From Opitutus sp. ER46 (GTDB lineage: Bacteria > Verrucomicrobiota > Verrucomicrobiia > Opitutales > Opitutaceae), in the NCBI RefSeq assembly GCF_003054705.1, contig NZ_QAYX01000025.1, positions 310,001 through 374,000 on the forward strand: DNA of 64,000 bases, read 5' to 3'. Under the pieces are notes generated by a model. That model searched no databases and had not been told where the DNA came from. It saw nothing but the letters and a program-made list of their open reading frames with translations. A program made the position numbers and the translations under genes. Shown here piece after piece: positions 9,883-19,126 of this stretch. Position 1 is the stretch's first letter. Each line of letters starts with the position of its first letter.

Positions 9883-10728
9883 ATGATCGCTCCGACCGTC
9901 TCTCGCGAAGCGCTGCTGCACGTGGTGAAGAACCTGCCGGCGGCGCCGCGCATATTGGCGCAACTTGGGACGTTGCTGCTGGATCCGAACTCCGACCTTA
10001 CCGACGTGGTTGACCTGCTCCGCCATGACTCAGCGCTGACGGCGCGCGTGATCCGCGTGAGCAACAGCGCGGCGTACGGCGCGGGCTCGCGCGCGGGCTC
10101 GATCGAGGAGGCGCTGATGCGCGTGGGCTTCAACGAGGTGTATCGGTTGATCGGTCTCGCGGCGGTTGCGCAGGTGGCGGAGGACAGCTTGCGCAACTAC
10201 GGCGTCAGTGGCACCCGCCTCCGGGAGAACTCCCTATTCTGCGCCTTCATCATGGAGATCCTGGCCCCGGCCATCGATCTCGATGCCCGGGCGGCCTACA
10301 CCGCGGGGCTGTTGCGATCGACCGGCAAGATCGCGGTGGACCGTCTGGCTCCCGGTCCACTGCACATTCGCAACTACGCGGCGTCGGGTCAGGGCCGTCC
10401 GCTCGACACCTGGGAAATGGAGACGGTGGGCATCGACAACTGCGCTGCCGCCGCGATGGTGCTCGGCGAGTGGCGTTTCCCGCAGCCGACGATCGATGCG
10501 ATTCGTGAGCATTACCGGCCGCATCCGACCGCCACGCCGATGGCGGCGCTCCTGAATATCGCGTGCGGCGCGGCGGAGAAGGCGGGGTATCCGTTGCCGG
10601 GAGAGATCACCTACTGGGACGTCACTCCGGCCAAGCTGGAACTCGCCCACGTGGATTCCGACATGATCGAGCGGGCCATCGAGCGGGCCGGCTACCAGTT
10701 TGAACGGGCTCGCGAAGCCATCAGTTAA
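9883..10728 (+). CDS. HDOD-domain signalling protein
   Basis: 281 residues, HDOD domain over most of the length: LPAAPRILAQL, LLRHDSALTARVIRVSNSA, IEEALMRVGFNEVYRLIG, YTAGLLRSTGKIAVD. The catalytic-type HD pair is absent (LLRSTGK), so it is most likely a protein-interaction module rather than an enzyme. It is a close paralogue of the next gene: both share the IEEALMRVGF motif, the YTAGLLRSTGKIA motif and overall length. It begins right after a sigma28-like promoter, which suggests it is made with late flagellar genes. The two HDOD paralogues are separated by 232 bases. Confidence 0.9.
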   Translation: MIAPTVSREALLHVVKNLPAAPRILAQLGTLLLDPNSDLTDVVDLLRHDSALTARVIRVSNSAAYGAGSRAGSIEEALMRVGFNEVYRLIGLAAVAQVAEDSLRNYGVSGTRLRENSLFCAFIMEILAPAIDLDARAAYTAGLLRSTGKIAVDRLAPGPLHIRNYAASGQGRPLDTWEMETVGIDNCAAAAMVLGEWRFPQPTIDAIREHYRPHPTATPMAALLNIACGAAEKAGYPLPGEITYWDVTPAKLELAHVDSDMIERAIERAGYQFERAREAIS

Positions 10729-10883
10729 CGCCAACGCCATCGACGTGAATCAGGCATTGTACGCCGTCTCCGCGGGCAGATTTTTCTCCGGCATCACGGC
10801 TGGATCGTGCCGTGTTTCGGCAGAGATATTTTCCGCTACCGAACTCGGAATGGCTTACGGACTTACGTCGGGGGGCAGGGCGA

Positions 10884-10899
10884 TGGCGCGGGAATTGCG
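10884..10899 (+). promoter_or_regulatory. Sigma54-type promoter candidate before HDOD gene 10961
   Basis: TGGCGC-N5-TTGCG, with GG (10885-10886) and GC (10897-10898) separated by ten bases as in -24/-12 promoters. The predicted start is near 10910, about 51 bases before the ATG. Confidence 0.45.
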
Positions 10900-10960
10900 A
10901 ACCACGACTTGCAGCGTGCGCCCGCCTGATCATCCCAGCGCCCGCCGCTCCTGACCGCCC

Positions 10961-11845
10961 ATGACATCTTCGACCTCGAACGCACCCACCCAACTCGCGG
11001 ACCGCGCGGCCCTGCCGCCCTCGCGCGAAGCGTTGTTGCTGGCGGTCAACATGCTCCCGGCGAGTCCGCAGGTGCTGGCGCGCCTCGATCCGATGCTGGC
11101 CAACGTGAACTCGAGCATCGAGGGGATCACCGAGCTGCTGCGCCGCGACGCGGCGCTGACGGCGCGCATCATTCGCATCGCGAACAGCGTCGCGTACAAC
11201 CCCGGCGAGCCGATTGCCTCCATCGAGGAGGCGCTGATGCGCGTGGGTTTTGCGGAGGTCTACCGCGTCGCCGGCTTCGCCGTGCTCGCGCAGGTTTCGA
11301 ACCAGCACCTCCCGCTTTACGACATCACCGGCGTGCAGTTCCGCGAAAACTCGCTGCTGACGGCGCTGACGATGGAGCAACTCGCGCGTCATGCGGGTAT
11401 CGATACGCGCGTGGCCTACACCGCGGGCCTGCTGCGTTCGACCGGAAAAATCGCGCTCGATCGCTCGATGCGCAGCCAGGGCCGGCATCTCGAGGTGGAG
11501 CCGTATGCGCGGGGATCTTTGCCGGAATGGGAGCAGGCAACCTTTGGCTGCACCAGCACCGAAGCCTCCGCCCTCGTCCTTGAGGGCTGGCGGTTCCCGG
11601 CCGCGATCATCGAGGCGGTCCGCGATCACACCACGTGCGGTGAAAGCGCATCGTTCCTGGCCCGGTTGCTGAACCTCGCGGCCGGGGCGACCGATCGTTT
11701 TGGGCATGGGCTCGCGGGCGAGTATCTCCTGTGGAATCTGGCGCCAGAGAAACTGGCGGCCGTTGGGTTTGAGGAGGCCACCTTTGAAGAAGCGACCCGC
11801 TCGGCGCTCGAGGCCTTTGGCCCGGTGCGCAGCGCGATCGCTTAG
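10961..11845 (+). CDS. HDOD-domain signalling protein, paralogue of the preceding gene
   Basis: 294 residues. The HDOD domain starts near residue 20 (SREALLLAVNMLPASPQVLARLD) and repeats the landmarks of the previous gene: LLRRDAALTARIIRIANSVAY, IEEALMRVGFAEVYRVAG and YTAGLLRSTGKIALD. The HD metal pair is missing here too. It probably arose by tandem duplication, but it has its own upstream region with a sigma54-like element rather than sigma28. The two copies may therefore act at different stages of flagellar assembly or signalling; that is inference. There is a short GCGGAC/GTCCGC hairpin (11853-11867) after the stop, without a U-run. Confidence 0.9.
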   Translation: MTSSTSNAPTQLADRAALPPSREALLLAVNMLPASPQVLARLDPMLANVNSSIEGITELLRRDAALTARIIRIANSVAYNPGEPIASIEEALMRVGFAEVYRVAGFAVLAQVSNQHLPLYDITGVQFRENSLLTALTMEQLARHAGIDTRVAYTAGLLRSTGKIALDRSMRSQGRHLEVEPYARGSLPEWEQATFGCTSTEASALVLEGWRFPAAIIEAVRDHTTCGESASFLARLLNLAAGATDRFGHGLAGEYLLWNLAPEKLAAVGFEEATFEEATRSALEAFGPVRSAIA

Positions 11846-11971
11846 CCGCCGGGCGGACGTCGTCCGCAGGCTGCCAAACAGACTGGCTGCGCACGTTTGA
11901 GACGGGGGAAGTTTTTGCCGCCCGGTCGCGATGCGGCGGAAATGGGTTGGAAATGTTGTACAATCTATCGG

Positions 11972-11987
11972 TGGCGAGCGGTTTGCG
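11972..11987 (+). promoter_or_regulatory. Sigma54-type promoter candidate before the OGT-like cluster
   Basis: TGGCGA-N5-TTGCG with GG at 11973-11974 and GC at 11985-11986, exactly ten bases apart. The predicted transcript start near 11998 gives a leader of about 35 bases to the ATG at 12033. Confidence 0.5.
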
Positions 11988-12032
11988 CAGCTGTGAGTCA
12001 CGCTGGCGTGACGGTTGCATAGTGTTCGGCGT

Positions 12033-14396
12033 ATGTCGCCCGCCGTCCACTTCGCGCTCGCTGAAAAGCGTTCGGCGCAAGCTGATCCAGACCTGATGAC
12101 CAGCGCGACTGCGCTGCGCACCGCCGTCCAGGAGTTGGGAACTGCCCCGCAGCTCGAAGTCGTGCTTGCATTGCGCGGGGTGCGGGAGGCGGTCGCCGCG
12201 GAGTTCGCCAAACTTGATCGGCGCGACGTGAATTCGCCGGCGATCCCGATCGTGCTGGAAGCGATCCACGGCTTGGCCGCGTGTGGCGCCCTCGATCTGC
12301 CGCTGCGCGCGAAGGACGAGCGTCAGCTGGCGCATTGGCAACCCCTCGGCTGGCCGGGGCTGGTTGCCTCCATGCTGGTGAGCGCCGCGTGGCGCTGGGA
12401 TGCTGCGCCGGTGTTCTCGCATGTTCCGGACTGGCTCTGGGGCGCGTACGCAGAGTGGCTGTTCGCCGCGCCGAACACGCTGGCGTCGGATCGGGAATGC
12501 GCGCTCTACGCGAGCCATCTGAGCCGGCACGCCGACGAACTGGCGCGCTGGGTGCAACGGCACCTTGGCGCGCCCGCGGTGCGCGCGGCAGTCGAGGCGT
12601 TCGCGCGCCAGGCTCCGCTGCATCCCTTGCGGTTCGCGCGGTCGCACGTGCTGCTGCCCGCCGAGTTGCAGGGCAAGATTCTCGCCCGGTTGCACGGCAG
12701 CTTCATTGGGCCGTTTGAACCGTGCGTCCGCCCGCGGGCCGGGCGTCGGTTGCGCGTCGGCTTTGTGGCGCGACAATGGGAGGCGAACGCGGACACCACG
12801 GCGGCGCTGGCCCAGTTCGAGCACCTGCCGGGCGATCGGTTCGAGCGTCGCCTTTTTGCGCTGCAGGAGGCGACGACGGCGTTCGGCTGGCGTTGCCGCG
12901 AATCGGCCGACGTGTTTCGCGTCCTGCCGGCCGATTGTGCCGGCCAGGCGGAGATGCTGCGCGACGCCGGGCTCGACGTCGCCGTGTTCGTGGGGGACAC
13001 CACGCTGGCGGATAGTTTCAGCCGGCTCGCGAGCATCCGGGTTGCCCCCCTGCAGGCGGTGGAGAATCCGGCGGGGATCACGAGCGGCTTGCCGGAGTCC
13101 GACCTATGCCTTGTCCCGGCCGAACTGGCGCCCCCACGGACGCCGTCGCGCCATTCGGAGCGGCTTGGGGCGCTGCCGACGACGGCTTTCGCGTTGCGTC
13201 GCGGCGGAGACGCCGAGCGGGTCTGCTCCCGCTCCGACCTGGGCTTCCCGGAGCGGACGGTGCTGCTGGTGGCGGTGCTGGGCACGACCCATGGCACGCT
13301 GGAGACGCTGGTGAATTTCGGGCGCATTCTCGCGCAGGTCCCGGAAGCGGCCCTCGTGCTGCAGGTGGTGCCGGACAACGAACTCACCCCGGTCGGATTC
13401 GAACGCTTCTGTACGATCGTCTGCGCCACCCTCGATGAACTCCACGTGGCCAACGATCGGGTGAGCGTGCTGGCGCCGCGGGAAGCGCAGCACGAGGAAA
13501 CGCGTGGGATCGTGCGGCTGGCCGACCTCTTCCTGACGACATCGGGCAGCGCGGTCTGGGCCGCGGAAGCGCTGGCGGCCGGCGTCCCGGTGGTCTCGGC
13601 CGATCCCGTGGTGTCGGATTGGCTCAAGGAGGCGAGGCTCGGCGAGCTGACGGCCCACGATGGCCCGGCCTTCGTCGAGCTGGCGGCGAGTCTCGCGGCC
13701 GATCCCGGCTGGCGGGAGAGCGTTGGCCGGCAACTGCAACGCGCGTTGCACGTCGGGCTCGCATGCCACGACACCCTGGCGGCCTCCGATGGATTTGCCG
13801 GCGTGCTGGAGACGGCGTTCGACCAGCTTGAGGCCCTCGGGCGCAGTCGTTTTCGCCGACAGCCCGATGCGGTGCGGGCGGGAGCGGCGGAGGATATCGC
13901 GAGCGCGGTGACGGCGGCGCAGGCGGTGCTCGAGAATGGCGGACTGCAGGGAGCGGCCGAGGCCGCGATGCGCGCGGTGATGATCCGGCCGCGGGATCCG
14001 AAGCTGCGCGCGCTTTGCGGCCGCGCCTTGCTGGCCGAGGGAGATGCGAGCCGGGGCGTGGAATACCTCCTCGCCGCGGTGCAGCAGCGGCGGCACGATG
14101 CGAATCTCTGGATGACGCTGGCGAACGGGCTGCAGGAGGCGGACCGGGTGGTGGAGGCCCTGCATGCGCTGCATGCCTCCTTGCGGCTTGATCCCGGCCG
14201 GCCCGACGCATGGAGCGCGCTGGTGGAACTGGCGACGAAGCTGGGCGAGAAGGATCTCGCACGCGAGGCATGTGGCGCCCTGGCCGAGACGGCCCCCGAC
14301 CATCCCCAACTTGCCGCCCTGTGCCAATGCCTGGGCCGTGGGCGAGAACCGGTAAACTGCGGCAGTGACGTCGGCGCCAACCGCCTTGAGGCTTGA
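12033..14396 (+). CDS. OGT-like (GT41-type) glycosyltransferase with C-terminal TPRs, divergent
   Basis: 787 residues. The N-terminal 200 residues are helical. A GT-B-like fold follows at about 235-600 (RRLRVGFVARQWEA, ITSGLPESDLCLVP, ADLFLTTSGSAVWAAEALAAGVPVVSAD), then TPR-like repeats to the end (GAAEAAMRAVMIRPRDPKLRALCG, VVEALHALHASLRLDP). It is collinear with the protein at 16413-18764, including the helical N-terminus. The GT41 motif that reads LDTFPYNGTTTTCEALW in the neighbour at 14403 is here LFLTTSGSAVWAAEAL, and the SPDLRTHS histidine is replaced, so catalysis is doubtful. ATG 12033 is chosen over TTG 12015. A role in flagellin glycosylation is inferred from the neighbourhood. Confidence 0.78.
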   Translation: MSPAVHFALAEKRSAQADPDLMTSATALRTAVQELGTAPQLEVVLALRGVREAVAAEFAKLDRRDVNSPAIPIVLEAIHGLAACGALDLPLRAKDERQLAHWQPLGWPGLVASMLVSAAWRWDAAPVFSHVPDWLWGAYAEWLFAAPNTLASDRECALYASHLSRHADELARWVQRHLGAPAVRAAVEAFARQAPLHPLRFARSHVLLPAELQGKILARLHGSFIGPFEPCVRPRAGRRLRVGFVARQWEANADTTAALAQFEHLPGDRFERRLFALQEATTAFGWRCRESADVFRVLPADCAGQAEMLRDAGLDVAVFVGDTTLADSFSRLASIRVAPLQAVENPAGITSGLPESDLCLVPAELAPPRTPSRHSERLGALPTTAFALRRGGDAERVCSRSDLGFPERTVLLVAVLGTTHGTLETLVNFGRILAQVPEAALVLQVVPDNELTPVGFERFCTIVCATLDELHVANDRVSVLAPREAQHEETRGIVRLADLFLTTSGSAVWAAEALAAGVPVVSADPVVSDWLKEARLGELTAHDGPAFVELAASLAADPGWRESVGRQLQRALHVGLACHDTLAASDGFAGVLETAFDQLEALGRSRFRRQPDAVRAGAAEDIASAVTAAQAVLENGGLQGAAEAAMRAVMIRPRDPKLRALCGRALLAEGDASRGVEYLLAAVQQRRHDANLWMTLANGLQEADRVVEALHALHASLRLDPGRPDAWSALVELATKLGEKDLAREACGALAETAPDHPQLAALCQCLGRGREPVNCGSDVGANRLEA

Positions 14397-14402
14397 GCCG
14401 AC

Positions 14403-16286
14403 ATGGCAGCAAATCCGCAGCTCACGCACCGGCTGAACGAAGCCATCGCGCACCACAAGGCAGGCCGCCTGGAGCGGGCCGAGTCGATCTACCGGCAGGT
14501 GGCCGCGCAGGCGCCCGGCGCGGCCTTGGTTTACGACCTGTGGGGGCAGCTCGCGGAGCAGCAGGGACGCAGTGAAGACGCCATGCGCCTCTATCAGCAG
14601 GCATTCCGCCTCGACGGGCGTTCGGCGGGGGCGGCGACGCGCATCGCCGCCGTGTACATCGCGCAGGGACGTCTGCCGGATGCGGAGAAGATCCTCCGCC
14701 GTTTGCTCCAGGCTGCGCCGGACAGCGCCGACGGCTGGAACGTGCTTGGGTTCGCGCTGAAGTTGCAGGGTCGCTTTCCCGACGCGATTGCGTGTCACCA
14801 GAAAGCGGTGACGCTGAACCCGAAGTTCGTCGAAGGCTGGACGCACTTCGGCCTGACCTGCGGATTGATGGGCCGGAACCACGAGGCGCTCGTGCGCTTT
14901 GATCGCGCGCTCGCCCTGCGCCCCGACTATGCGCCGGCGCGCTACGGCCGGGCGCAGTCGCTGCACAAGACGTACCGGATGGAAGCGGCCATCGCGGAGT
15001 ACGACGCATACCTCAAAGTGGAACCCCGGAACGCGGAGGCGTACAGCTATCGCCTGTTCGCGCTGCAGAACCTGGAAGGCATCACCCGGCAGCAGCTGTT
15101 CGAGGAACACCGGCGCTACGGCCGGCTGGTGGGCACGGGACCGCGGTCGCTTCCGGGCTATGATGTTTCTCCGGACCGCCGGTTGCGGCTCGCGATTCTC
15201 TCGCCGGACCTGCGCACGCACTCCTGCGCGTACTTTCTCGAGCCGCTGCTGCAGCAGCTCGATCCGGCGCAGTTCGAGCTGTACCTGTACCACGACCATT
15301 TTTCCGAGGACGACATGTCGGCGCGGCTGAAGAAGCACGCGACGGTGTGGCGCAATTTCATGGGGCAGCCGCATGCGGCGGTGGAGAAGGTGATCCGGGC
15401 CGACCGCCCCGACGTGCTGGTCGATCTCGCGGGGCACATCGGCAACATGATCCGGCTGCCGATCTTCGCGAAACGCCTGGCGCCGGTGCAGATCACCTAT
15501 CTGGGCTATCCCGATTCGACCGGCGTGCCGGCGATGGACTACAGGTTCACCGATCCGGTCGCGGACCCGGAAGGGGAGGCGGATGCGTTTGCGACGGAGA
15601 AACTCGTGCGGTTCGCGCCGACGGCGTGGACGTACCAGCCGCCGGTTGAGGCCGGGCCCGTGGCACCGTTGCCGATGACCGTGGGCGCCCCAGTGACCTT
15701 TGGGTGTTTCAACAGTCCGACGAAATTCACCAGTGGGCTGTTCCGCGCCTGGGCGCGGATCCTGGAGCGCGTGCCCGGTTCGCGGCTCCTCTTGAAGGGG
15801 CGCGACCTGGAGGAACCGCAGGTGAAGGAGCACATGAACGCGTGGATGACCGAGTGCGGTCTGCCGCTCGACCGGATTGAACTCCTGCCGCGCACGGCAG
15901 GGGCCGCGGAGCATTTGGCGCTCTACAGCCGCATGGACATTGCGCTGGACACGTTCCCCTACAACGGAACGACGACGACCTGTGAAGCGCTGTGGATGGG
16001 GCGGCCGGTGGTGGCGGTGCAGGGTTCGCGCCACGCGGCGCGGGTGAGCGCCTCGCTGTTGAGCGCCGTGGGACACCCGGATTGGGTGGCGCCCGATGTG
16101 GAAGGGTATGTCGACCTGGCGGTCCGTTTGGCGGCGCAGCCGGCGGAAGCCGTCGCGGCGTCTGCGGGGCTGCGCGCTGACCTGCAGCGCTCGCCGTTGC
16201 TTGACCACGTGGGGCAGGGGAAGCGCTTCGCCGCCGCCCTCCGTGCCTGTTGGATCGAGCGGGGGAAAAGTCAGCGTGCTTCGTAG
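14403..16286 (+). CDS. TPR-GT41 protein, O-GlcNAc-transferase-like (SPINDLY type)
   Basis: 627 residues. N-terminal TPRs (about 1-220: LERAESIYRQVAAQAP, PDAIACHQKAVTLNPKFVEGW) are followed by a full GT41 domain (about 255-620). Landmarks are LRLAILSPDLRTHSCAYFLE (His273), APVQITYLGYPDSTG, TFGCFNSPTKFT, and LDTFPYNGTTTTCEALWMG near the end. This is the arrangement of bacterial OGT/SPINDLY-like enzymes that move a sugar from a nucleotide sugar onto Ser/Thr of proteins; the TPRs bind the acceptor. It starts six bases after the previous gene. Of the three related genes in a row this one keeps the canonical motifs. Flagellin is the likely acceptor, judged from context. Confidence 0.9.
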   Translation: MAANPQLTHRLNEAIAHHKAGRLERAESIYRQVAAQAPGAALVYDLWGQLAEQQGRSEDAMRLYQQAFRLDGRSAGAATRIAAVYIAQGRLPDAEKILRRLLQAAPDSADGWNVLGFALKLQGRFPDAIACHQKAVTLNPKFVEGWTHFGLTCGLMGRNHEALVRFDRALALRPDYAPARYGRAQSLHKTYRMEAAIAEYDAYLKVEPRNAEAYSYRLFALQNLEGITRQQLFEEHRRYGRLVGTGPRSLPGYDVSPDRRLRLAILSPDLRTHSCAYFLEPLLQQLDPAQFELYLYHDHFSEDDMSARLKKHATVWRNFMGQPHAAVEKVIRADRPDVLVDLAGHIGNMIRLPIFAKRLAPVQITYLGYPDSTGVPAMDYRFTDPVADPEGEADAFATEKLVRFAPTAWTYQPPVEAGPVAPLPMTVGAPVTFGCFNSPTKFTSGLFRAWARILERVPGSRLLLKGRDLEEPQVKEHMNAWMTECGLPLDRIELLPRTAGAAEHLALYSRMDIALDTFPYNGTTTTCEALWMGRPVVAVQGSRHAARVSASLLSAVGHPDWVAPDVEGYVDLAVRLAAQPAEAVAASAGLRADLQRSPLLDHVGQGKRFAAALRACWIERGKSQRAS

Positions 16287-16412
16287 GCAGTTTTTTCCGC
16301 CATGGGGCCCTTACCTTAGGGCGTGTCGGGGAAAAGAGTCAAAAATATCTGGTAATAAACGTATTGCAATGTTTGTATCCCGATAGGCCCGAGACCTGCA
16401 AACTGGCATCTC

Positions 16413-18764
16413 ATGGCCACCCCTGTGTCTCTCGTTTCTGAGCACCCAACCCAAGCGGACGACGCGTCCTCGCCGCTGAATCTCGTCAAGACAGCGCAGG
16501 ACGCGTTGGACTGCTACGAGTTGGATCCAGGCTCAGCGGAGAAACGCGAGGTGGTGCAGAGCGCCACGCGAGCGGTAGCCGCACGGGCGGCCGCACTCGC
16601 CAAGCGTGAGAACGCGCATCCGCTCGTGGCGGCGACGCTGCCGTTGATTGCGAGCCTCAACCGCAGTGGGCTGCACGATTACGCGCTGTCCGATGCAGAC
16701 CGGGCGATGGTCAGTGACGGCCGGAAGGCCTCTTGGCCGGCGACGCTTGCGATGATGACTCTGGGCTCCGCCTGGCAGTGGGGAGAGGTGCCGGGGATTG
16801 AGGCGACACCGCAATGGATGTGGGCCGAATACACGGCGTGGCTGTTTGCTGCGCCCCGAGGCTTTACGAAGGTCGGCGATGCCAACCGCTATGCCGGTTT
16901 CGTGGTGAGGCATCTCGAAGATCTGGCCCGGTTGGTGGAGCGGAATCTTGGATCGGCCGCGGTGCGCGCGGCCGGCACTGCCTACCTGAAGAGCGCCTCC
17001 GGCATCCCGCTGTACTTCTCGGAGGGTTGCCTGCGACGGCACGCGGAGCTGCGCGGGAAGATTCTGAAGCGGCTGCTCGGCCGTGAAGTCACGCCGTTTC
17101 AGCCCCTGGCCTTCAGCCGGGATGGCCGACGGCTGCGCGTGGGTTTCCTCAACCGCCATTTCGATTCGCAGACCGAGACGTACACCACGCTACCAACGTT
17201 CGAGCAGCTCGATTCCGAGCGCTTCGAAGTGATCTTGTTCGCGCTGCGCGAGGCCGACACTCCGCTCGCGACCTACTGCAAGAGCAAGGTGCAGGAGTAC
17301 CGGGTCCTGCCGGGTGATCTCGAGGGTCAGTTGTCGGTGCTGCGCGACGCGAATCTCGACGTGTTGGTGTTTGGCGCCAACGTCACGGCGTCGGTGCATG
17401 AGGTCACGCAGTTGGCGCTCTATCGGATCGCGCCGCTCCAAGTCGCGAACAACTCGTCCTGCATCACGACCGGCTTCCCAGAGATCGACCTCTATGTGTC
17501 CGGCAGCCTCACGGAAGTTGCCGATGCTGCGGAGCAGTTCTCGGAACGGCTGGGCCTGCTGCCCGGCCCGGCGCACGCCTTCAACTATTCGGCGGACAAG
17601 GAAGAGCCTCGGGCGACGTGGACGCGGGCAACCCTCGGCGTGCCGGACGACGTGGTGCTGTTCGCGACCGCGGCCAACTACTTCAAGATCATCCCGGAGA
17701 TGCAGCACGCCTGGGCGCGCTTGCTCGCGGCGGTGCCGAACTCCCGCCTGCTGGTGCACCCGTTCAACCCGAACTGGTCGTCCACGTATCCGATCCAGCG
17801 GTTCTGTGCCGAGTTCGACCGCGTGCTGGCCGAGCACGGCGTCGCGACCGACCGCCTCATGATCTCGACGGAGAAGTTCCCGTCGCGGTCGGAGGTGGGC
17901 CAGTTGTTGCGGATCGCTGACGTGTACCTGGATACCTACCCCTTCGGCGGCGCTCACTCGCTCGCCGACCCGCTCGAGGCGGGGATTCCGGTTGTTGCTT
18001 GGGAAGGAACCACGTTCCGCTCGCGCATGGGCGGATCGCTGCTGCGATCGCTGGATCTCCCGGAGCTTATCGTGACCAACGAGGCTGACTATCTCCGCCT
18101 GGCCGGGGAACTTGCGACCGACGCCGGGCGCCGGACGGCGCTCAGCGGGCGCATCCGCGAGAAGATGGAGGCCTCGCCCATCTTCCTCGATACGCTCGCG
18201 GCCAGTGATGCCTTCGGCGCCTTGATCACCGCGGCCTTCGACGAGTTGCTCGCCACGTCGCCGGAAGGCTTCCGCAAGGAGAAGAGCATCATTTCGGTGT
18301 CGGTTGAATCCGACGTCGCGGCGGCTACCGCATCGGCGGCCCACCTTTTGGAGGTCGGCCTGGGCAACGAAGCTGAAGACCAAGTGCGGCGCTTGCTCGG
18401 AGCACATCCGGCGAACCCGGAACTCCGCCGCCTGATGGGGCGGATCCTCACGAACTCGAATCGTTATGCTCGCGCGGCCGAGTACCTGCTCGAGGCCGTT
18501 CAGAATGCCACGCCCTCGGCTGCCATGTGGCAGGAGCTGGCGCGCGCGCTTGAGGCGAGCGGGAATATCGACGGCGCGCTCACGGCGCTGCAGACCGCGA
18601 TCAAGATCGATCCGAAGAATGCGGAAGGTTGGTTCTATCTCGGCGACATCGCGCACCGCTGCGGGCACGCCGAAATGCTAACGGATATCGTGAAAATCCT
18701 GGAGCAACTCGCGCCGGACGATCCGCGACTGCCGGCCCTGCGCGTCTACGACCCCGTCGCGTAA
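16413..18764 (+). CDS. OGT-like (GT41-type) glycosyltransferase with C-terminal TPRs
   Basis: 783 residues, collinear with the protein at 12033: helical N-terminus (1-210), GT-B region (about 235-610) and C-terminal TPRs (about 630-780; GNIDGALTALQTAIKIDPKNAEGWFYLG). Landmarks are RRLRVGFLNRHFDSQTETY, ITTGFPEIDLYVSG and ADVYLDTYPFGGAHSLADPL. The LDTYPFGGAHS motif resembles the nucleotide-sugar-binding motif of GT41, so it may be active, but the SPDLRTHS histidine region reads NRHFDSQTE. TPRs lie at the C-terminus, opposite to the gene at 14403. The 126-base gap upstream has a GCCCT/AGGGC hairpin but no promoter I can defend. Confidence 0.8.
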   Translation: MATPVSLVSEHPTQADDASSPLNLVKTAQDALDCYELDPGSAEKREVVQSATRAVAARAAALAKRENAHPLVAATLPLIASLNRSGLHDYALSDADRAMVSDGRKASWPATLAMMTLGSAWQWGEVPGIEATPQWMWAEYTAWLFAAPRGFTKVGDANRYAGFVVRHLEDLARLVERNLGSAAVRAAGTAYLKSASGIPLYFSEGCLRRHAELRGKILKRLLGREVTPFQPLAFSRDGRRLRVGFLNRHFDSQTETYTTLPTFEQLDSERFEVILFALREADTPLATYCKSKVQEYRVLPGDLEGQLSVLRDANLDVLVFGANVTASVHEVTQLALYRIAPLQVANNSSCITTGFPEIDLYVSGSLTEVADAAEQFSERLGLLPGPAHAFNYSADKEEPRATWTRATLGVPDDVVLFATAANYFKIIPEMQHAWARLLAAVPNSRLLVHPFNPNWSSTYPIQRFCAEFDRVLAEHGVATDRLMISTEKFPSRSEVGQLLRIADVYLDTYPFGGAHSLADPLEAGIPVVAWEGTTFRSRMGGSLLRSLDLPELIVTNEADYLRLAGELATDAGRRTALSGRIREKMEASPIFLDTLAASDAFGALITAAFDELLATSPEGFRKEKSIISVSVESDVAAATASAAHLLEVGLGNEAEDQVRRLLGAHPANPELRRLMGRILTNSNRYARAAEYLLEAVQNATPSAAMWQELARALEASGNIDGALTALQTAIKIDPKNAEGWFYLGDIAHRCGHAEMLTDIVKILEQLAPDDPRLPALRVYDPVA

Positions 18765-18880
18765 CGTCTCGGAATCGAGCCACCGTTCTTGGCCTTGACC
18801 GTTTGCCGTGCCCGCGTGCAGGCGCGACGCGGACTTGGTTGGCGCCGCTCCCGCAATCGAGCCTGTTTTTGCTGTCAGAA

Positions 18881-19063
18881 GTGACGGAGCTTAATGGCGC
18901 GATCGCTGAGATCCACGTGGACAAACGCAGCGTGTTGCCACTCCGGTGCTGGCGCTGCGGCGGTGAAAAATTCAATTGCGCGTCGCTCACGTGCGCGTGC
19001 GGAGAACCACTTTATCTCGCTGAGGACAGCATGAGCGTGGTGCTGCGAAAAGTGGCGAACTAG
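18881..19063 (+). CDS. Small zinc-ribbon-like protein
   Basis: 60 residues from a GTG at 18881; a TTG at 18869 is the other option. Four or five Cys residues are arranged as CWRCGGEKFNCASLTCACGE, that is CxxC then CxC, which suggests one bound zinc. No ribosome-binding site is visible. It follows the OGT-like gene by 116 bases and is the last plus-strand gene before the repeat element at 19127. Function is unknown. Similar tiny Cys-rich proteins often tune larger enzymes, but nothing here shows that. It could also be non-coding. Confidence 0.4.
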   Translation: MTELNGAIAEIHVDKRSVLPLRCWRCGGEKFNCASLTCACGEPLYLAEDSMSVVLRKVAN

Positions 19064-19126
19064 CCCCGAGGGTTTGTTCAGTTTTCCGACGGTCCGCTTC
19101 AAATCTCCGCATGATTTCCGTACGGA

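Noticed and set aside
13104-16208. A 1034-codon open frame on the minus strand
   Set aside because: It is antisense to two well-supported OGT-like genes, is rich in Arg/His/Gln, has no domain, and is expected in G+C-rich DNA where antisense stops are rare. The same applies to 12506-14458, 24521-26227 and 39255-41564 (minus).
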